DNA from: Streptomyces davaonensis JCM 4913
Lineage (GTDB): Bacteria > Actinomycetota > Actinomycetes > Streptomycetales > Streptomycetaceae
Length of the DNA stretch: 64,000 bases
Reading direction: 5' to 3'
NCBI RefSeq assembly: GCF_000349325.1
Contig: NC_020504.1
Coordinates: 7,294,126 to 7,358,125, forward strand
Under the pieces are notes generated by a model. That model searched no databases. It saw only the letters and a program-made list of their open reading frames with translations, and was not told the DNA's origin. The stretch's first letter is position 1; each line of letters starts with the position of its first letter. The translations under genes were made by a program, and so were the position numbers. Below are positions 24,344 through 35,967 of this stretch, in pieces.

Positions 24344-25666
24344 CTATCTGGAGCTGGCGATCAATCCATGACCAACGTCGGCGCCACCACCGGCGCCGGG
24401 GCGGGTCTCCGGCAGCAGCGCGAAGCAGCCGAGGCTGAGCAGCGCGATCCCGGTCAGATACGCCCCCACTCCCCACGGCACCCGCCCGCCCTGCTCGGCG
24501 AGCGCGGTCGCGGCGAGCGGCGTCAGCGCGCCGCCCAGGACCCCGCCGAGGTTGTAGCCGACCGCGGCACCGGTGCAGCGCACCCGCGGTTCGTACAACT
24601 CGGGCAGATACGCGGCGATGACGGCGAACATCGTGATGAACGCCAGCATCGCCCCCAGGAAGCCGAGGAACATCAGCAGCGGCGCGCCGGTGGCGAGCAG
24701 CGCGACCATCGGGAACATCCACACCGCGGCCGCCGCGCACCCGGCCAGGCACAACGGCCGACGCCCGTACCGGTCCCCGAGCAGCGCCACCAACGGGGTC
24801 AGCGCCCCCTTCACCAGGACCGCGCCCATGATGCAGACCAGCATGACCGTACGGCTCACCCCGAGCCGTTCCGTCCCATAGGCGAGGGACCAGGTCGTGA
24901 CGGCGTAGAAGATCGCGTACCCGATGGCCAGCGCGCCGGCGGTGAGCAGGACGAGCCTCCAGTGGTCGCGCACCACCTCGGCGAGGGGCACGCGCGCGTG
25001 CTCGTCGATCTCCAGGAACTGCGGGCTCTCGGTGAGCGACGACCGCAGCCACAGCCCCGCCACGGCGAGCACCCCCGCCGCCCAGAACGGCACCCGCCAT
25101 CCCCACTGCGCGAACTGGGCCTCGGTCAGGGAGGCCGCCAGCAGCAGCGTCACCCCGTTCGCCAGCAGAAACCCGACCGCCGGGCCCACCTGCGGAAAGC
25201 TCGACCACAGCCCGCGCCGCTCGGCGGGCGCGTGCTCCGCCGTCAGCAGCACGGCCCCGCCCCACTCCCCGCCGAGCCCGAGCCCCTGGAGAAAGCGCAG
25301 GACGAGCAGCAGCACGGGAGCGGCCACCCCGATCGTGTCGTACGTCGGCACACAGCCGACCGCGACCGTGGAGGCGCCGGTCAGCAGCAGCGAGGCGACG
25401 AGGACCGGCCGCCTCCCGTGCCGGTCCCCGATGTGCCCGAACAGCACGGAGCCGAGCGGCCGTGCCACGAACCCCACCCCGAACGTCCCGAACGCGGCCA
25501 GGGTCCCCGCCACCGGCGAGAACGTGGGGAAGAACAGCGGCCCCAGGACCAGCGCGGCCGCGGTCCCGTAGACGAAGAAGTCGTAGAACTCGATGGCCGT
25601 CCCGGCGAGCGAGGCGGCCGCGAGCCGGAGCATGGAGGGCGCCCTTACGGTGCGTACGTCGTGCAT
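24344..25666 (-). CDS. MFS transporter, metabolite:H+ symporter (MHS) family
   Basis: The 440-residue protein has twelve predicted membrane segments with MHS/ShiA-type marks: AGTAIEFYDFFVYGTAAALV in the first helix, GHIGDRHGRRPVL between helices 2 and 3, LQGLGLGGEWGGAVLLTAEHAP in helix 4 and GDRYGRRPL after helix 8. Relatives carry shikimate, proline/betaine or dicarboxylates; the substrate here is open. Its 3' end overlaps the intact-frame end of chaA (to 24371). ATG 25666 has no Shine-Dalgarno sequence, so the start is uncertain; ATG 25632 is an alternative. Confidence 0.9.
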   Translation of the reverse strand: MHDVRTVRAPSMLRLAAASLAGTAIEFYDFFVYGTAAALVLGPLFFPTFSPVAGTLAAFGTFGVGFVARPLGSVLFGHIGDRHGRRPVLVASLLLTGASTVAVGCVPTYDTIGVAAPVLLLVLRFLQGLGLGGEWGGAVLLTAEHAPAERRGLWSSFPQVGPAVGFLLANGVTLLLAASLTEAQFAQWGWRVPFWAAGVLAVAGLWLRSSLTESPQFLEIDEHARVPLAEVVRDHWRLVLLTAGALAIGYAIFYAVTTWSLAYGTERLGVSRTVMLVCIMGAVLVKGALTPLVALLGDRYGRRPLCLAGCAAAAVWMFPMVALLATGAPLLMFLGFLGAMLAFITMFAVIAAYLPELYEPRVRCTGAAVGYNLGGVLGGALTPLAATALAEQGGRVPWGVGAYLTGIALLSLGCFALLPETRPGAGGGADVGHGLIASSR

Positions 25667-25728
25667 GCAGCGTCAACTACCCACGGTGACCGAGGGTTAC
25701 GGGGGCGCGTGGACGCGGCCGCCGAGGC

Positions 25729-26775
25729 TCAGTACGTGACGGTGATGCGCCGGTCCGGTCCGTCGACCCGGACGAGGCCGCCGTAGGGGATCACGAGTTG
25801 CGGGTCGGTGTGGCCGAAGTCCACATCGAAGACGATCGGCGTGGTGGGTGCATACATGCGCATGGCCCGCAGCACGGCTTCGCGCTGATCGGCGGCATAA
25901 CGAGCGGCCTCCTCCGGGCCGTTGGGCCGCTCGAAGGACCAGGTCTTCGCCCGGCCCATCAGCAGCGCGGAGAAGCGCTGGAGCAGCGCCCGCTCGCCCA
26001 TGTTGCGCAGGGTCCAGAAGACCTCGTTGGCGCTCGGCATCTCCTCCGACGTCTCCAGCAGCAGCACGCCGCCGTCGAACTCCGCCAGGTCGCGCGGGAT
26101 CTCACGGTCGGCCATCAGCAGCCAGCCGAGGATCTCCAGACAGCCGCCCCAACTGCGGCCCTCCACCACCCGGTCGGCGTTCACCCAGGTCCAGCCGGCG
26201 GCCGGACGCGTCTCGGGCTCCGCCTCGAAGGTGGCGGGGTCCGCCCAGTCGCGGTTGATGTCGTTCCAGCGCTCGGCGGGCTTCAGTTCGTAGGCCCCGG
26301 AGGTGAACAGCGCCGCGCGCAGCGAGTCGGCGGTCTGCGGGTGCATGGCGCCGGGGCGGCCCAGCTCGCACATCACCGTCGCGCCGTGGTAGCCGACGAT
26401 CCCGGTGTTGCGCAGGAACGCGAGCAGGTTGGTGTTGTCGCTCATCCCGAAGAACGGCTTCGGATTGGCGCGGATCAACTCCCGGTCAAGGAACGGCAGT
26501 ACGGTGATCTGGTCGTCGCCGCCGATGGACGCGATCACCGCCTTGATGTCCGGGTCGGCGAAGGCGGCGTGGATGTCGGCGGCCCGCTCCTGGGGTGTGG
26601 AGCCCATCTTGCGGGTCGCCGGGTACTCGACCGGTACGAGGTCGTATTCCTTGCGCAGCCGCTCCAGGCCCAGTTCGAAGGGGCGCGGGAGGAGTCCGGG
26701 CAGGCCCGCGCCGGCCGAGATGACGGCTATGCGGTCGCCGGGGGAGGGCTTGGGGGGATACGAGATCGTCGTCAT
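25729..26775 (-). CDS. S66-family serine carboxypeptidase (LD-carboxypeptidase / MccF-like)
   Basis: The 348-residue protein begins with PGDRIAVISAGA. It contains FFGMSDNTNLLAF, with the nucleophilic Ser about residue 114, and VEGRSWGGCLEIL and LLLETSEEMP, which carry the oxyanion and Glu regions. The HTDPQLVIPYGG end carries the likely catalytic His. S66 enzymes either cleave the LD-bond in murein tetrapeptides or detoxify microcin C-like aminoacyl nucleotides (MccF). The longer MccF-like spacing is closer here, but the role cannot be fixed from sequence. It is divergent from aroQ. Confidence 0.9.
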   Translation of the reverse strand: MTTISYPPKPSPGDRIAVISAGAGLPGLLPRPFELGLERLRKEYDLVPVEYPATRKMGSTPQERAADIHAAFADPDIKAVIASIGGDDQITVLPFLDRELIRANPKPFFGMSDNTNLLAFLRNTGIVGYHGATVMCELGRPGAMHPQTADSLRAALFTSGAYELKPAERWNDINRDWADPATFEAEPETRPAAGWTWVNADRVVEGRSWGGCLEILGWLLMADREIPRDLAEFDGGVLLLETSEEMPSANEVFWTLRNMGERALLQRFSALLMGRAKTWSFERPNGPEEAARYAADQREAVLRAMRMYAPTTPIVFDVDFGHTDPQLVIPYGGLVRVDGPDRRITVTY

Positions 26776-26877
26776 GCCGGGCAGGGTACGGGCCGTCACC
26801 GCGCCCTCGCACCGTGATAAACCGGGTCTGAGCAGCGGTCCTCGACGGGCCGCACCGTCGAACGGACCGGAGGAACC

Positions 26878-27351
26878 GTGCCCCGCACCCTGGCCAACGC
26901 CCCGATCATGATCCTCAACGGCCCCAACCTGAACCTGCTCGGCCAGCGTCAGCCCGAGATCTACGGCTCCGACACCCTCGCCGACGTCGAGGCGATGTGC
27001 GTCAAGGCGGCGGCCGCGCACGGCGGGACGGTGGACTTCCGTCAGTCCAACCACGAGGGCGAGCTGGTCGACTGGATCCATGAGGCGCGGCTGAACCACT
27101 GCGGGATCGTGATCAACCCGGGCGCCTACTCGCACACGTCCGTCGCGATCCTGGACGCGCTCAACACCTGTGACGGACTGCCGGTGTTGGAGGTCCACAT
27201 CTCCAACATCCACCAGCGCGAGTCCTTCCGGCACCACTCCTACGTCTCGCTGCGCGCCGACGGGGTCATCGCCGGCTGCGGGGTGCAGGGCTACGTGTTC
27301 GGCGTCGAGCGCGTCGTGGCGCTGGTGGGGGCGGCGCAGGCCAAGGCGTGA
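26878..27351 (+). CDS. aroQ: Type II 3-dehydroquinate dehydratase
   Basis: The 157-residue protein has [18 protein letters not shown] (the flexible active-site lid with Arg and Tyr), [34 protein letters not shown] and [19 protein letters not shown] with the catalytic His. It dehydrates 3-dehydroquinate in the shikimate pathway and works as a dodecamer in this family. GTG 26878 has GGAGGAACC directly upstream. It is monocistronic, followed by a strong hairpin. The neighbouring MHS transporter might bear on shikimate uptake, but this is only a guess. Confidence 0.97.
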   Translation: MPRTLANAPIMILNGPNLNLLGQRQPEIYGSDTLADVEAMCVKAAAAHGGTVDFRQSNHEGELVDWIHEARLNHCGIVINPGAYSHTSVAILDALNTCDGLPVLEVHISNIHQRESFRHHSYVSLRADGVIAGCGVQGYVFGVERVVALVGAAQAKA

Positions 27352-27416
27352 TACCGCTGCCAGGTGTAATACCCGTTGCCCATGGGCGGGCGCCCCTTAC
27401 CGGCGGGCGCGCTCCT

Positions 27417-27455
27417 GGGCCGCCGGTCAAGGGCGGGGAATGAGACCGGCGGCCC
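27417..27455 (+). terminator. aroQ terminator hairpin
   Basis: Perfect 12-bp arms GGGCCGCCGGTC and GACCGGCGGCCC surround a 15-nt loop. Outer GCTCCTG / CAGGAGC arms extend it. It lies 65 bp after the aroQ stop; the rest of the 280-bp gap holds no gene. Confidence 0.7.
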
Positions 27456-27560
27456 GTACCGCGCAGGAGCCGTCATCCTGCTGCGGACTGCTTCCAGTTG
27501 ACTACGCAACGGCACAGGCGCGGGAGCGCGCGCAACGCGCGGGTGCGTGTGAAGGGTTCA

Positions 27561-27618
27561 CACGGGGCGCGCGAGCCGCGGTGCACACCGGCGCGCGGAA
27601 GTGAACGCGCGCCCCGTG
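27561..27618 (-). terminator. Terminator of the MBL hydrolase gene
   Basis: Perfect 13-bp arms CACGGGGCGCGCG (27561-27573) and CGCGCGCCCCGTG (27606-27618) lie 14 bp beyond the minus-strand stop at 27632. Confidence 0.65.
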
Positions 27619-27631
27619 CACACCTCGCCGC

Positions 27632-28288
27632 TCACCACCCCCGCGCGTGCCACTCCGGCAGGTGCGGACGCTCCGCGCCCAGCGACGTGTCGTTGCCGTG
27701 CCCCGGATAGACCCAGGTCTCGTCCGGGAGGACGTCGAAGATCTTCGTCTCGACGTCGTGGATCAGGCTGGCGAACGCCTCCGGATCCTTACGGGTGTTG
27801 CCCACACCGCCCGGAAACAGACAGTCCCCCGTGAAGACATGGGGGTGCCCGTGCGGGTCGTCGTAGACCAGGGCGATCGAGCCCGGTGTGTGCCCGACCA
27901 GGTGGCGTGCGGTGAGTTCCACGCGCCCCACGCGGATGACGTCCCCGTCGTCGACCAGGACGTCGGTCGGCACCGGGATGCCCTCGGCGTCCGCGCGCCC
28001 CGCGTAGGTGCGCGCGCCGGTGGACTCGACGACCTGCGCCAGTGCCTGCCAGTGGTCGCCGTGCTGGTGGGTGGTGACGACGGACTTGATGCCGTCGTCA
28101 CCGATCATGCCGAGCAGCGCCTGCGCGTCGTTCGCCGCGTCGATCAGCAGTTGCTCGTCCGTGGCCCGGCAGCGCAGCAGATAGGAGTTGTTGTCCATCG
28201 GGCCGACCGCGATCTTGGTGATCATCAGGTCCTTGAGCTCGTGCACGTCCGCCGGGCCGCCGACCGTCACCTCTCCGCTGTACGTCAT
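27632..28288 (-). CDS. Metallo-beta-lactamase-fold hydrolase (glyoxalase II-like)
   Basis: The 218-residue protein has THQHGDHW (the HxHxDH metal motif, about 93-100), VGHTPGSIALVYDD, FTGDCLFPGGVGNT and a final YPGHGNDT. This set is typical of hydroxyacyl-thiol hydrolases. In actinobacteria the thiol may be mycothiol. The upstream gene, a mycothiol-dependent-type DinB protein, ends nine bases before its ATG, so the two form an operon and could share thiol chemistry. The substrate is unproven. Confidence 0.92.
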   Translation of the reverse strand: MTYSGEVTVGGPADVHELKDLMITKIAVGPMDNNSYLLRCRATDEQLLIDAANDAQALLGMIGDDGIKSVVTTHQHGDHWQALAQVVESTGARTYAGRADAEGIPVPTDVLVDDGDVIRVGRVELTARHLVGHTPGSIALVYDDPHGHPHVFTGDCLFPGGVGNTRKDPEAFASLIHDVETKIFDVLPDETWVYPGHGNDTSLGAERPHLPEWHARGW

Positions 28289-28297
28289 GGCGGCAGC

Positions 28298-28984
28298 CTA
28301 TAGCGGGGGAAGCGTCGGCAGGGGCCCGCCCACGGCGGTCAGCGCCGAGCCGTCGCGGCGGCCGCAGAGCCAGCCGAGCACGTCCGCCGGACGTCCGGTG
28401 ACGGTGATTGTCGCAGCCTCGTCGCGGCCGGTGCGCCGCACGATGCCGCCCTCCTCCTCGATCAGCGTGGCGGGGACGTCGGGGTGGCCCAGGAACCGCT
28501 CGGCGAGGAAGTCCGACTCGCGGCGCACGAACTCCTCGGGGAGGTCCTCCAGCTCGTACCCGATGCCGAGGTCCACGTGGTGCAGCTCCACCTCGGCCCA
28601 CCGCCGGAACGGCACCCGGGACGCGGAGTCGGTGACGCCGCCCCGCAGCTCCACGGTCCGCGACCAGTCCGCGGGCGCGTCCCCGACCCGCGCGAGGCGG
28701 GCCGCGCTCTCGCGCACGTCCGCGAGCTGGACGTCGAGGGCGCGCGGCGCGTCCCGCTCGATGTCGGCGTCCCGGGCCTCGGCGGAGGCGTACATGGGGC
28801 GCCCCTCGAAAACATTCACGAGGGCGTCCGCGTTGCGGGCGAGGTGGGCGAGGACATGGCCGCGGGTCCAACCGGGCAGCCGTGACGGCTCGGCGACCGA
28901 GGCGTTGTCCAATTTGGCGGCAGCGGTGAGCAGCCGTTCGGTCGCGTCACGTACAGACGCCAGGTCATGAGCGTGATCAATCAT
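28298..28984 (-). CDS. Maleylpyruvate isomerase / mycothiol-dependent DinB-like enzyme
   Basis: The 228-residue protein has an MDMPI N-terminal helical bundle ([21 protein letters not shown], about 36-56, with metal-ligand His; [13 protein letters not shown], about 130-142, with two more) and the small C-terminal domain ending in [13 protein letters not shown]. Members use mycothiol in place of glutathione for isomerisation or conjugation. The exact reaction is not predictable. It is the first gene of an operon with the MBL hydrolase. It is divergent from uvrA across 223 bp. Confidence 0.9.
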   Translation of the reverse strand: MIDHAHDLASVRDATERLLTAAAKLDNASVAEPSRLPGWTRGHVLAHLARNADALVNVFEGRPMYASAEARDADIERDAPRALDVQLADVRESAARLARVGDAPADWSRTVELRGGVTDSASRVPFRRWAEVELHHVDLGIGYELEDLPEEFVRRESDFLAERFLGHPDVPATLIEEEGGIVRRTGRDEAATITVTGRPADVLGWLCGRRDGSALTAVGGPLPTLPPL

Positions 28985-29129
28985 GCTGCTGACCTTAGCC
29001 CCGCCACACCTTTGGGTGAAGGTGGTGAAGCAGGGCCGTAAATCGAATGCACGTGCTATAGGGTCGGAACCGGCGTCGGGCATGCTGGATGGGCCGGGGA
29101 TTGTTACGCATCCAGGAATCCGACCGGCG

Positions 29130-29152
29130 TTGTCAGTGGCTCCCCCTAGTCT
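29130..29152 (+). promoter_or_regulatory. RecA-NDp-like DNA-damage promoter of uvrA
   Basis: TTGTCAGTG (29130-29138), eight bases and TAGTCT (29147-29152) match TTGTCRGTG-N8-TANNNT exactly. Transcription should start near 29159, giving a leader of about 50 nt before GTG 29208 (GAAAGGTG upstream). Confidence 0.8.
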
Positions 29153-29207
29153 GAGAAAGACGGGGGCCCCGCCCCTGTCACCACTCTCAAGAAAGGTGCG
29201 GACCGGC

Positions 29208-32249
<3,042 letters not shown>

Positions 32250-32270
32250 GCCCGTCCCGCCGTACACAGC

Positions 32271-32309
32271 GACGCGCCCCCGCGGAGAACTCCCGCGGGG
32301 GCGCGTCGC
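32271..32309. terminator. Bidirectional terminator between uvrA and the YceI gene
   Basis: Perfect 16-bp arms (32271-32286 and 32294-32309) with a 7-nt loop lie in the 62-bp gap between convergent stops. Confidence 0.9.
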
Positions 32310-32311
32310 GT

Positions 32312-32866
32312 TCACTCGCCCTCGGGCTCCATGAACTCCATGTCGAGCTGGATCTTCACGACATCGCCGAGCAGCCCGGCCCCGAAGTCGAGCCCGAAGT
32401 CGCTGCGCCGGATCTCTCCGGTCGCCTCGAACCCGGCGTGCCGCCTGCCGTTGAAGTCGCCGAGACCGCCGAACTCCACGGCCAGAGTCACCGGACGGGT
32501 CACCTCCCCGATGGTCAGCTCACCCTCCATCGACCAGTCGTCACCCACCCCGGACACCCGGGTCGAGCGGAACGTCATCGTCGGCCGCGTCTCCACGTCC
32601 AGCAGATCGGCGGCGCGGGTGTGGGCGTCACGATCGGCGTTCCCGGTGTCGATCGAGGCGAGCGCGATCTCGGCGCTCACCCGGATCTCCTCGGCCCGCT
32701 CACCGACGTACAGCTCGGCGGTCACCTCGCGGAAGCGGCCGCGCACCTTGGCGATCCCGAGGTGGCGGATGGTGAAGTTGACGGCCGAGTGCAGCGGGTC
32801 GAAGGGCCACTGCCCGGGGGCGAGCGGCAGGGTCACAGCGGTGTTCACAGCGTTGTCCTGAGTCAT
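32312..32866 (-). CDS. YceI-family lipid-binding-like protein
   Basis: The 184-residue protein spans a YceI lipocalin-like barrel: WPFDPLHSAVNFTIRHLGIAKVRGRF at the start, DTGNADRDAHTRAADLLDVETRPTMTFRST in the middle, and FEATGEIRRSDFGLDFGAGLLGDVVKIQLDMEF at the end. There is no signal peptide, so unlike E. coli YceI it is cytoplasmic. Family members bind isoprenoid or amide lipids. ATG 32866 has GGTGGAGG nearby. It is monocistronic and divergent from the XRE regulator. Confidence 0.93.
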   Translation of the reverse strand: MTQDNAVNTAVTLPLAPGQWPFDPLHSAVNFTIRHLGIAKVRGRFREVTAELYVGERAEEIRVSAEIALASIDTGNADRDAHTRAADLLDVETRPTMTFRSTRVSGVGDDWSMEGELTIGEVTRPVTLAVEFGGLGDFNGRRHAGFEATGEIRRSDFGLDFGAGLLGDVVKIQLDMEFMEPEGE

Positions 32867-32966
32867 GCCTCCACCCTGCGACCGCCGGGGGAGGGAAGGG
32901 AGGCCGCGTCGAGGGTGGTAGTGGGAGGGCCACGATCCGGTGAGGTCCGCGCGGTACGTTGCCAGG

Positions 32967-33821
32967 GTGAGCGAGAACGAGCTGGGAGCCTTCCTGCGCA
33001 GCCGCCGCGAGGCCGTGGAGCCCGCCGAGGTCGGGCTGCCCACCGGACCGCGCCGCCGCACCCCGGGCCTGCGCCGCGCCGAACTGGCCACCCTCGCGGG
33101 CGTCAGCGTCGAGTACGTCACGCGCCTCGAACAGGGCCGCGACCGCAACCCGTCGCCCCAGGTCCTCGGCGCCCTCGGCGACGCCCTCCAGCTCACCGTG
33201 CCCGACCGGGTCCTGCTGCGCCGCCTCGCCAAGGAGGCCGACGGCGGCCGTCCGTTCTGCGGCCGGGCCGAACCGCCCACCCGGACGGTCCGGGCAGGAC
33301 TGCGGGCCATGCTCGACCGCCTGGAACCCACCCCGGCCGTGCTGCTCAACTGGATCGGCGACATCATCGCCCACACGCGAGGCTACGAACGGCTCGTCCG
33401 CCCGCTCGGCCTGCTCGACGCGGACCAGCCCAACCTGCTCCGGTACGTCTTCACCGACGAGCGTGCCCGCACCGCGTTCCCCGGCTGGCAGCGGCTGGCC
33501 GACGAGCAGGTCGCCCACCTGCGCAACGAGGCCGCCCTGAAGGACCCGTACGTCGCCGCGCTCGTCGACGAACTGACGGTCACCGCGGGCGCCGCCTTCA
33601 GCGACCGGCTCGCCGCGGTGCCCGCGGCGCCCCGGCGCACCGGTTCCGACGTCGTCGCCCACCCCGAGGCGGGCACCCTGCGGCTGACCTACGAGACCCT
33701 CGCGCTCCCAGACGACGGCCAGCGCATGGTCGTCCACCTGCCCGCCGACGAGGCCACCGCCACCGCGCTCGACCGCCTCAACGGCCGCACCCCGGGCGGG
33801 TTGCGCGCGGTCAGCGGCTGA
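32967..33821 (+). CDS. XRE-family regulator with MmyB-like ligand domain
   Basis: The 284-residue protein has an N-terminal helix-turn-helix (LRRAELATLAGVSVEYVTRLEQGRDRNPSPQVLGALGDAL, about 34-73) followed by the MmyB-like domain (LLNWIGDIIAHTRGYERL, PNLLRYVFTDERAR, ...LTYETLALPDDGQRMVVHLP). The type is common and expanded in Streptomyces and often controls a neighbouring oxidoreductase. The divergent YceI gene is a possible target. TACGTT ends six bases before GTG 32967, suggesting a leaderless start. Confidence 0.9.
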   Translation: MSENELGAFLRSRREAVEPAEVGLPTGPRRRTPGLRRAELATLAGVSVEYVTRLEQGRDRNPSPQVLGALGDALQLTVPDRVLLRRLAKEADGGRPFCGRAEPPTRTVRAGLRAMLDRLEPTPAVLLNWIGDIIAHTRGYERLVRPLGLLDADQPNLLRYVFTDERARTAFPGWQRLADEQVAHLRNEAALKDPYVAALVDELTVTAGAAFSDRLAAVPAAPRRTGSDVVAHPEAGTLRLTYETLALPDDGQRMVVHLPADEATATALDRLNGRTPGGLRAVSG

Positions 33822-33827
33822 GGCGGG

Positions 33828-34751
33828 TCAGCGAGGCAGGGGTACGTCGGCCAGTTCGGCGGCGTACGGCGGCTCCGCTCCCGCGCGTGAGCAGGTGATC
33901 GCCGCCGCGCGCGCCGCGAAGCGCAGCAGGCCGGTCCAGTCGTCCGCGCCGAGCCGCGCCACCGACTGAGGGGACAGTGCGTCGCGGGCGGCGAGACCGT
34001 GCAGCAGGGCCGCGTTCACGGTGTCCCCGGCCCCGATGGTGTCCACGACCTCGACCTTCTCGCCCGGTACGGAGTGCTCCGCGCCGTCGCGGGTGAAGAC
34101 GCTGAGACCGTCACCGCCGTGGGTGACCACCACGGCCGCGGGGCCCTCGGCCAGCCACGCGCGCGGGGTGCCGCCGAGCCACTCGGCGTCCTCCGCGGAC
34201 AGCTTCAGCAGCGACACCGAGGGCAGCCAGCCGCGGAAGCGGGCCCGGTAGGCGTCCGGGTCGGGGATCAGCCCCGGGCGGATGTTGGGGTCGAGGGCCG
34301 TGAACACGCCCCGCGCGGAGGCGGCGCGCAGCAGCTCCTCGTAGGCGGTGGCACCCGGTTCCAGGACCAGCGAACAGGTCCCGAAGGACACCGCGCGCGT
34401 GCCCTCGGGCAGGGCGGCGAGCGCGGTGAACAGGCGATCGGCGGTGCCGTCGACGTAGAAGGAGTAGGCGGCCGAGCCGCCCTCGTCGACGGTGGCGACC
34501 GCGAGCGTCGTCGGCTCGGACCCGCGCTGCACGTGCGACACGTCGACCCCGGCCTGCCGCAGCCCGTCGAGCAGGGCCTCGCCGAAGGCGTCGTGGGAGG
34601 TGCGGGAGCAGAAGGCGGTGGGGGAGCCGAGGCGGCCGAGGGCGACGGCCGTGTTGAAGGGGCCGCCGCCGAGCGCCGGGCGCAGGCTCGCGAGGGCGCC
34701 CGTGCCCTGCGGCACCAGGTCGATCAGGGCCTCACCGGCGACGACGATCAC
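33828..34751 (-). CDS. PfkB-family fructokinase-type sugar kinase
   Basis: The 307-residue protein carries GEALIDLVPQG, the GGGPFNTAVALGRLG sugar-binding block (about 28-42), LDPNIRPGLI and the C-terminal DTIGAGDTVNAALLHGL with the catalytic Asp. These fit fructokinases of the ScrK/FrcK type. It phosphorylates a hexose at the cost of ATP; fructose is the best guess. GTG 34751 overlaps the stop of the LacI-type regulator (GTGA) and has AAAGGAA eight bases upstream. The pair forms an autoregulated operon. Confidence 0.9.
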   Translation of the reverse strand: MIVVAGEALIDLVPQGTGALASLRPALGGGPFNTAVALGRLGSPTAFCSRTSHDAFGEALLDGLRQAGVDVSHVQRGSEPTTLAVATVDEGGSAAYSFYVDGTADRLFTALAALPEGTRAVSFGTCSLVLEPGATAYEELLRAASARGVFTALDPNIRPGLIPDPDAYRARFRGWLPSVSLLKLSAEDAEWLGGTPRAWLAEGPAAVVVTHGGDGLSVFTRDGAEHSVPGEKVEVVDTIGAGDTVNAALLHGLAARDALSPQSVARLGADDWTGLLRFAARAAAITCSRAGAEPPYAAELADVPLPR

Positions 34752-35782
34752 GGGGCGGTTCCTTTCGCTGGGGGCTGTTCGGGGCAGCCGCACGAGGTGC
34801 GGTGGACGAAGGCGCAGTCGAGCCGCACGGTCCGGGCCGGCCGGTCGGGCTCGGCGAGCCGGTCCAGGAGCACGCGTACGGCGCGGGCGCCGAGCTCCTT
34901 GCTGGGCTGGGCGATCGCGGTGAGCCGGGGCTCGAAGAGGTCGGCCCAGTCGAAGTCGTCGAAGCAGCACAGGGCGATGTCGCCGGGCACGGACAGGCCA
35001 CGGGCGCGCAAGGCGCGCAGGGCGCCGATGGTCATCGCGTTGTTGGCGGTCACCAGGGCCGTGGGCGGCGCGGCGAGGGAGAGCAGGGCCGCGGTGGCGC
35101 GTTCGGCGCCGGCGGACTCCGAGTCGCCGTGCACGATCAGCCGCTCGTCGTGGGCGAGCCCGGCGTGCGCGAGCCCGTGCCGGTAGCCGGTGATCCGCTC
35201 ACGGGTGGTGCTGAGCCCGGGTCGCCCCGCGACCAGTCCGATCCGCCGGTGGCCCAGCTCCGCGAGATGGGTGACCAGCTGCGTCGTCGGCTCGGCGCTC
35301 TCGGCGCACACCTGGTCCACATGCGGTCCCGCGTCCGTCACCAACCGGTCCAGGAACACGGACGGTACGGCGTGCCGACGCAGGTAGGCCAGGAGGCCGC
35401 CCGGGTCGGCGGAGGGCGCCACGATCATGCCGTCCACGCGCCGCTCGTGCAGCAGCTGGACGACCTTGCGCTCGTGCTCGGGATCGTCGTGCGGATCGGC
35501 GATGAGCAGGCTGTAGCCGTGCTCCAGGGCACCGGCCTCGACGCCCTGGAGGATCTCCGTGAAGTAGGGATTGCTGATGGCCGACACCGCGAGGCCGATC
35601 GAGCGGGTGCGCGCGGTCACCAGGGAGCGGGCCAGGGAGTTCGGGGTGTAGCCGAGCCGGTCGATGGCGTCGAGGACGGCCTGGCGGGTGTGGGGGAGCA
35701 CCGGGCGGGTGTCGTTGAGGACGTGCGAGACGGTCGCCACGGAGACGCCCGCGTCCCGGGCCACGTCGGCCATGGTCGCCAT
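34748..35782 (-). CDS. LacI-family sugar-responsive repressor
   Basis: The 344-residue protein has a LacI helix-turn-helix and hinge (MADVARDAGVSVATVSHVLNDTRPVLPHTRQAVLDAIDRLGYTPN region, about 4-48), then a periplasmic-binding-like effector domain (SNPYFTEILQGVEAGALEHGY...) and a C-terminal FDDFDWADLFEPRLTAIAQP block. It probably represses itself and the downstream fructokinase through the palindrome at 35850-35879. The effector is likely a sugar or sugar phosphate. GGGAGG precedes ATG 35782. Confidence 0.93.
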   Translation of the reverse strand: MATMADVARDAGVSVATVSHVLNDTRPVLPHTRQAVLDAIDRLGYTPNSLARSLVTARTRSIGLAVSAISNPYFTEILQGVEAGALEHGYSLLIADPHDDPEHERKVVQLLHERRVDGMIVAPSADPGGLLAYLRRHAVPSVFLDRLVTDAGPHVDQVCAESAEPTTQLVTHLAELGHRRIGLVAGRPGLSTTRERITGYRHGLAHAGLAHDERLIVHGDSESAGAERATAALLSLAAPPTALVTANNAMTIGALRALRARGLSVPGDIALCCFDDFDWADLFEPRLTAIAQPSKELGARAVRVLLDRLAEPDRPARTVRLDCAFVHRTSCGCPEQPPAKGTAP

Positions 35783-35849
35783 CGCGCACCTCCCTCTCCG
35801 GCCGGGTCCGTCGCTGCCTCTGGCCGGGAAGGTATCCCATCCGGGCGCC

Positions 35850-35879
35850 GACGTAAACGCTTGCGCAAACGTTTACGTC
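35850..35879. promoter_or_regulatory. LacI-type operator
   Basis: A 30-bp palindrome with arms GACGTAAACG and CGTTTACGTC, imperfect at one base pair only, has the AAACG...CGTTT halves and CG-rich centre typical of LacI/CcpA-class operators. It lies 67 bp upstream of the regulator gene and 88 bp before the Rieske gene, so either or both may be controlled. Confidence 0.8.
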
Positions 35880-35967
35880 ATAACCTTCGAGAGCCGCCCC
35901 CCGCCCGGCCCCGCCACCCCCGGCCGGTATCGTCGCCCTGCCCGCCCTCTGACCTGTGGAGACCCGC

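Noticed and set aside
29040..29060. Possible LexA box near CGAATGCACGTG upstream of uvrA
   Set aside because: It lacks the GAAC-N4-GTTC halves; the damage-promoter motif further down is a much better explanation.
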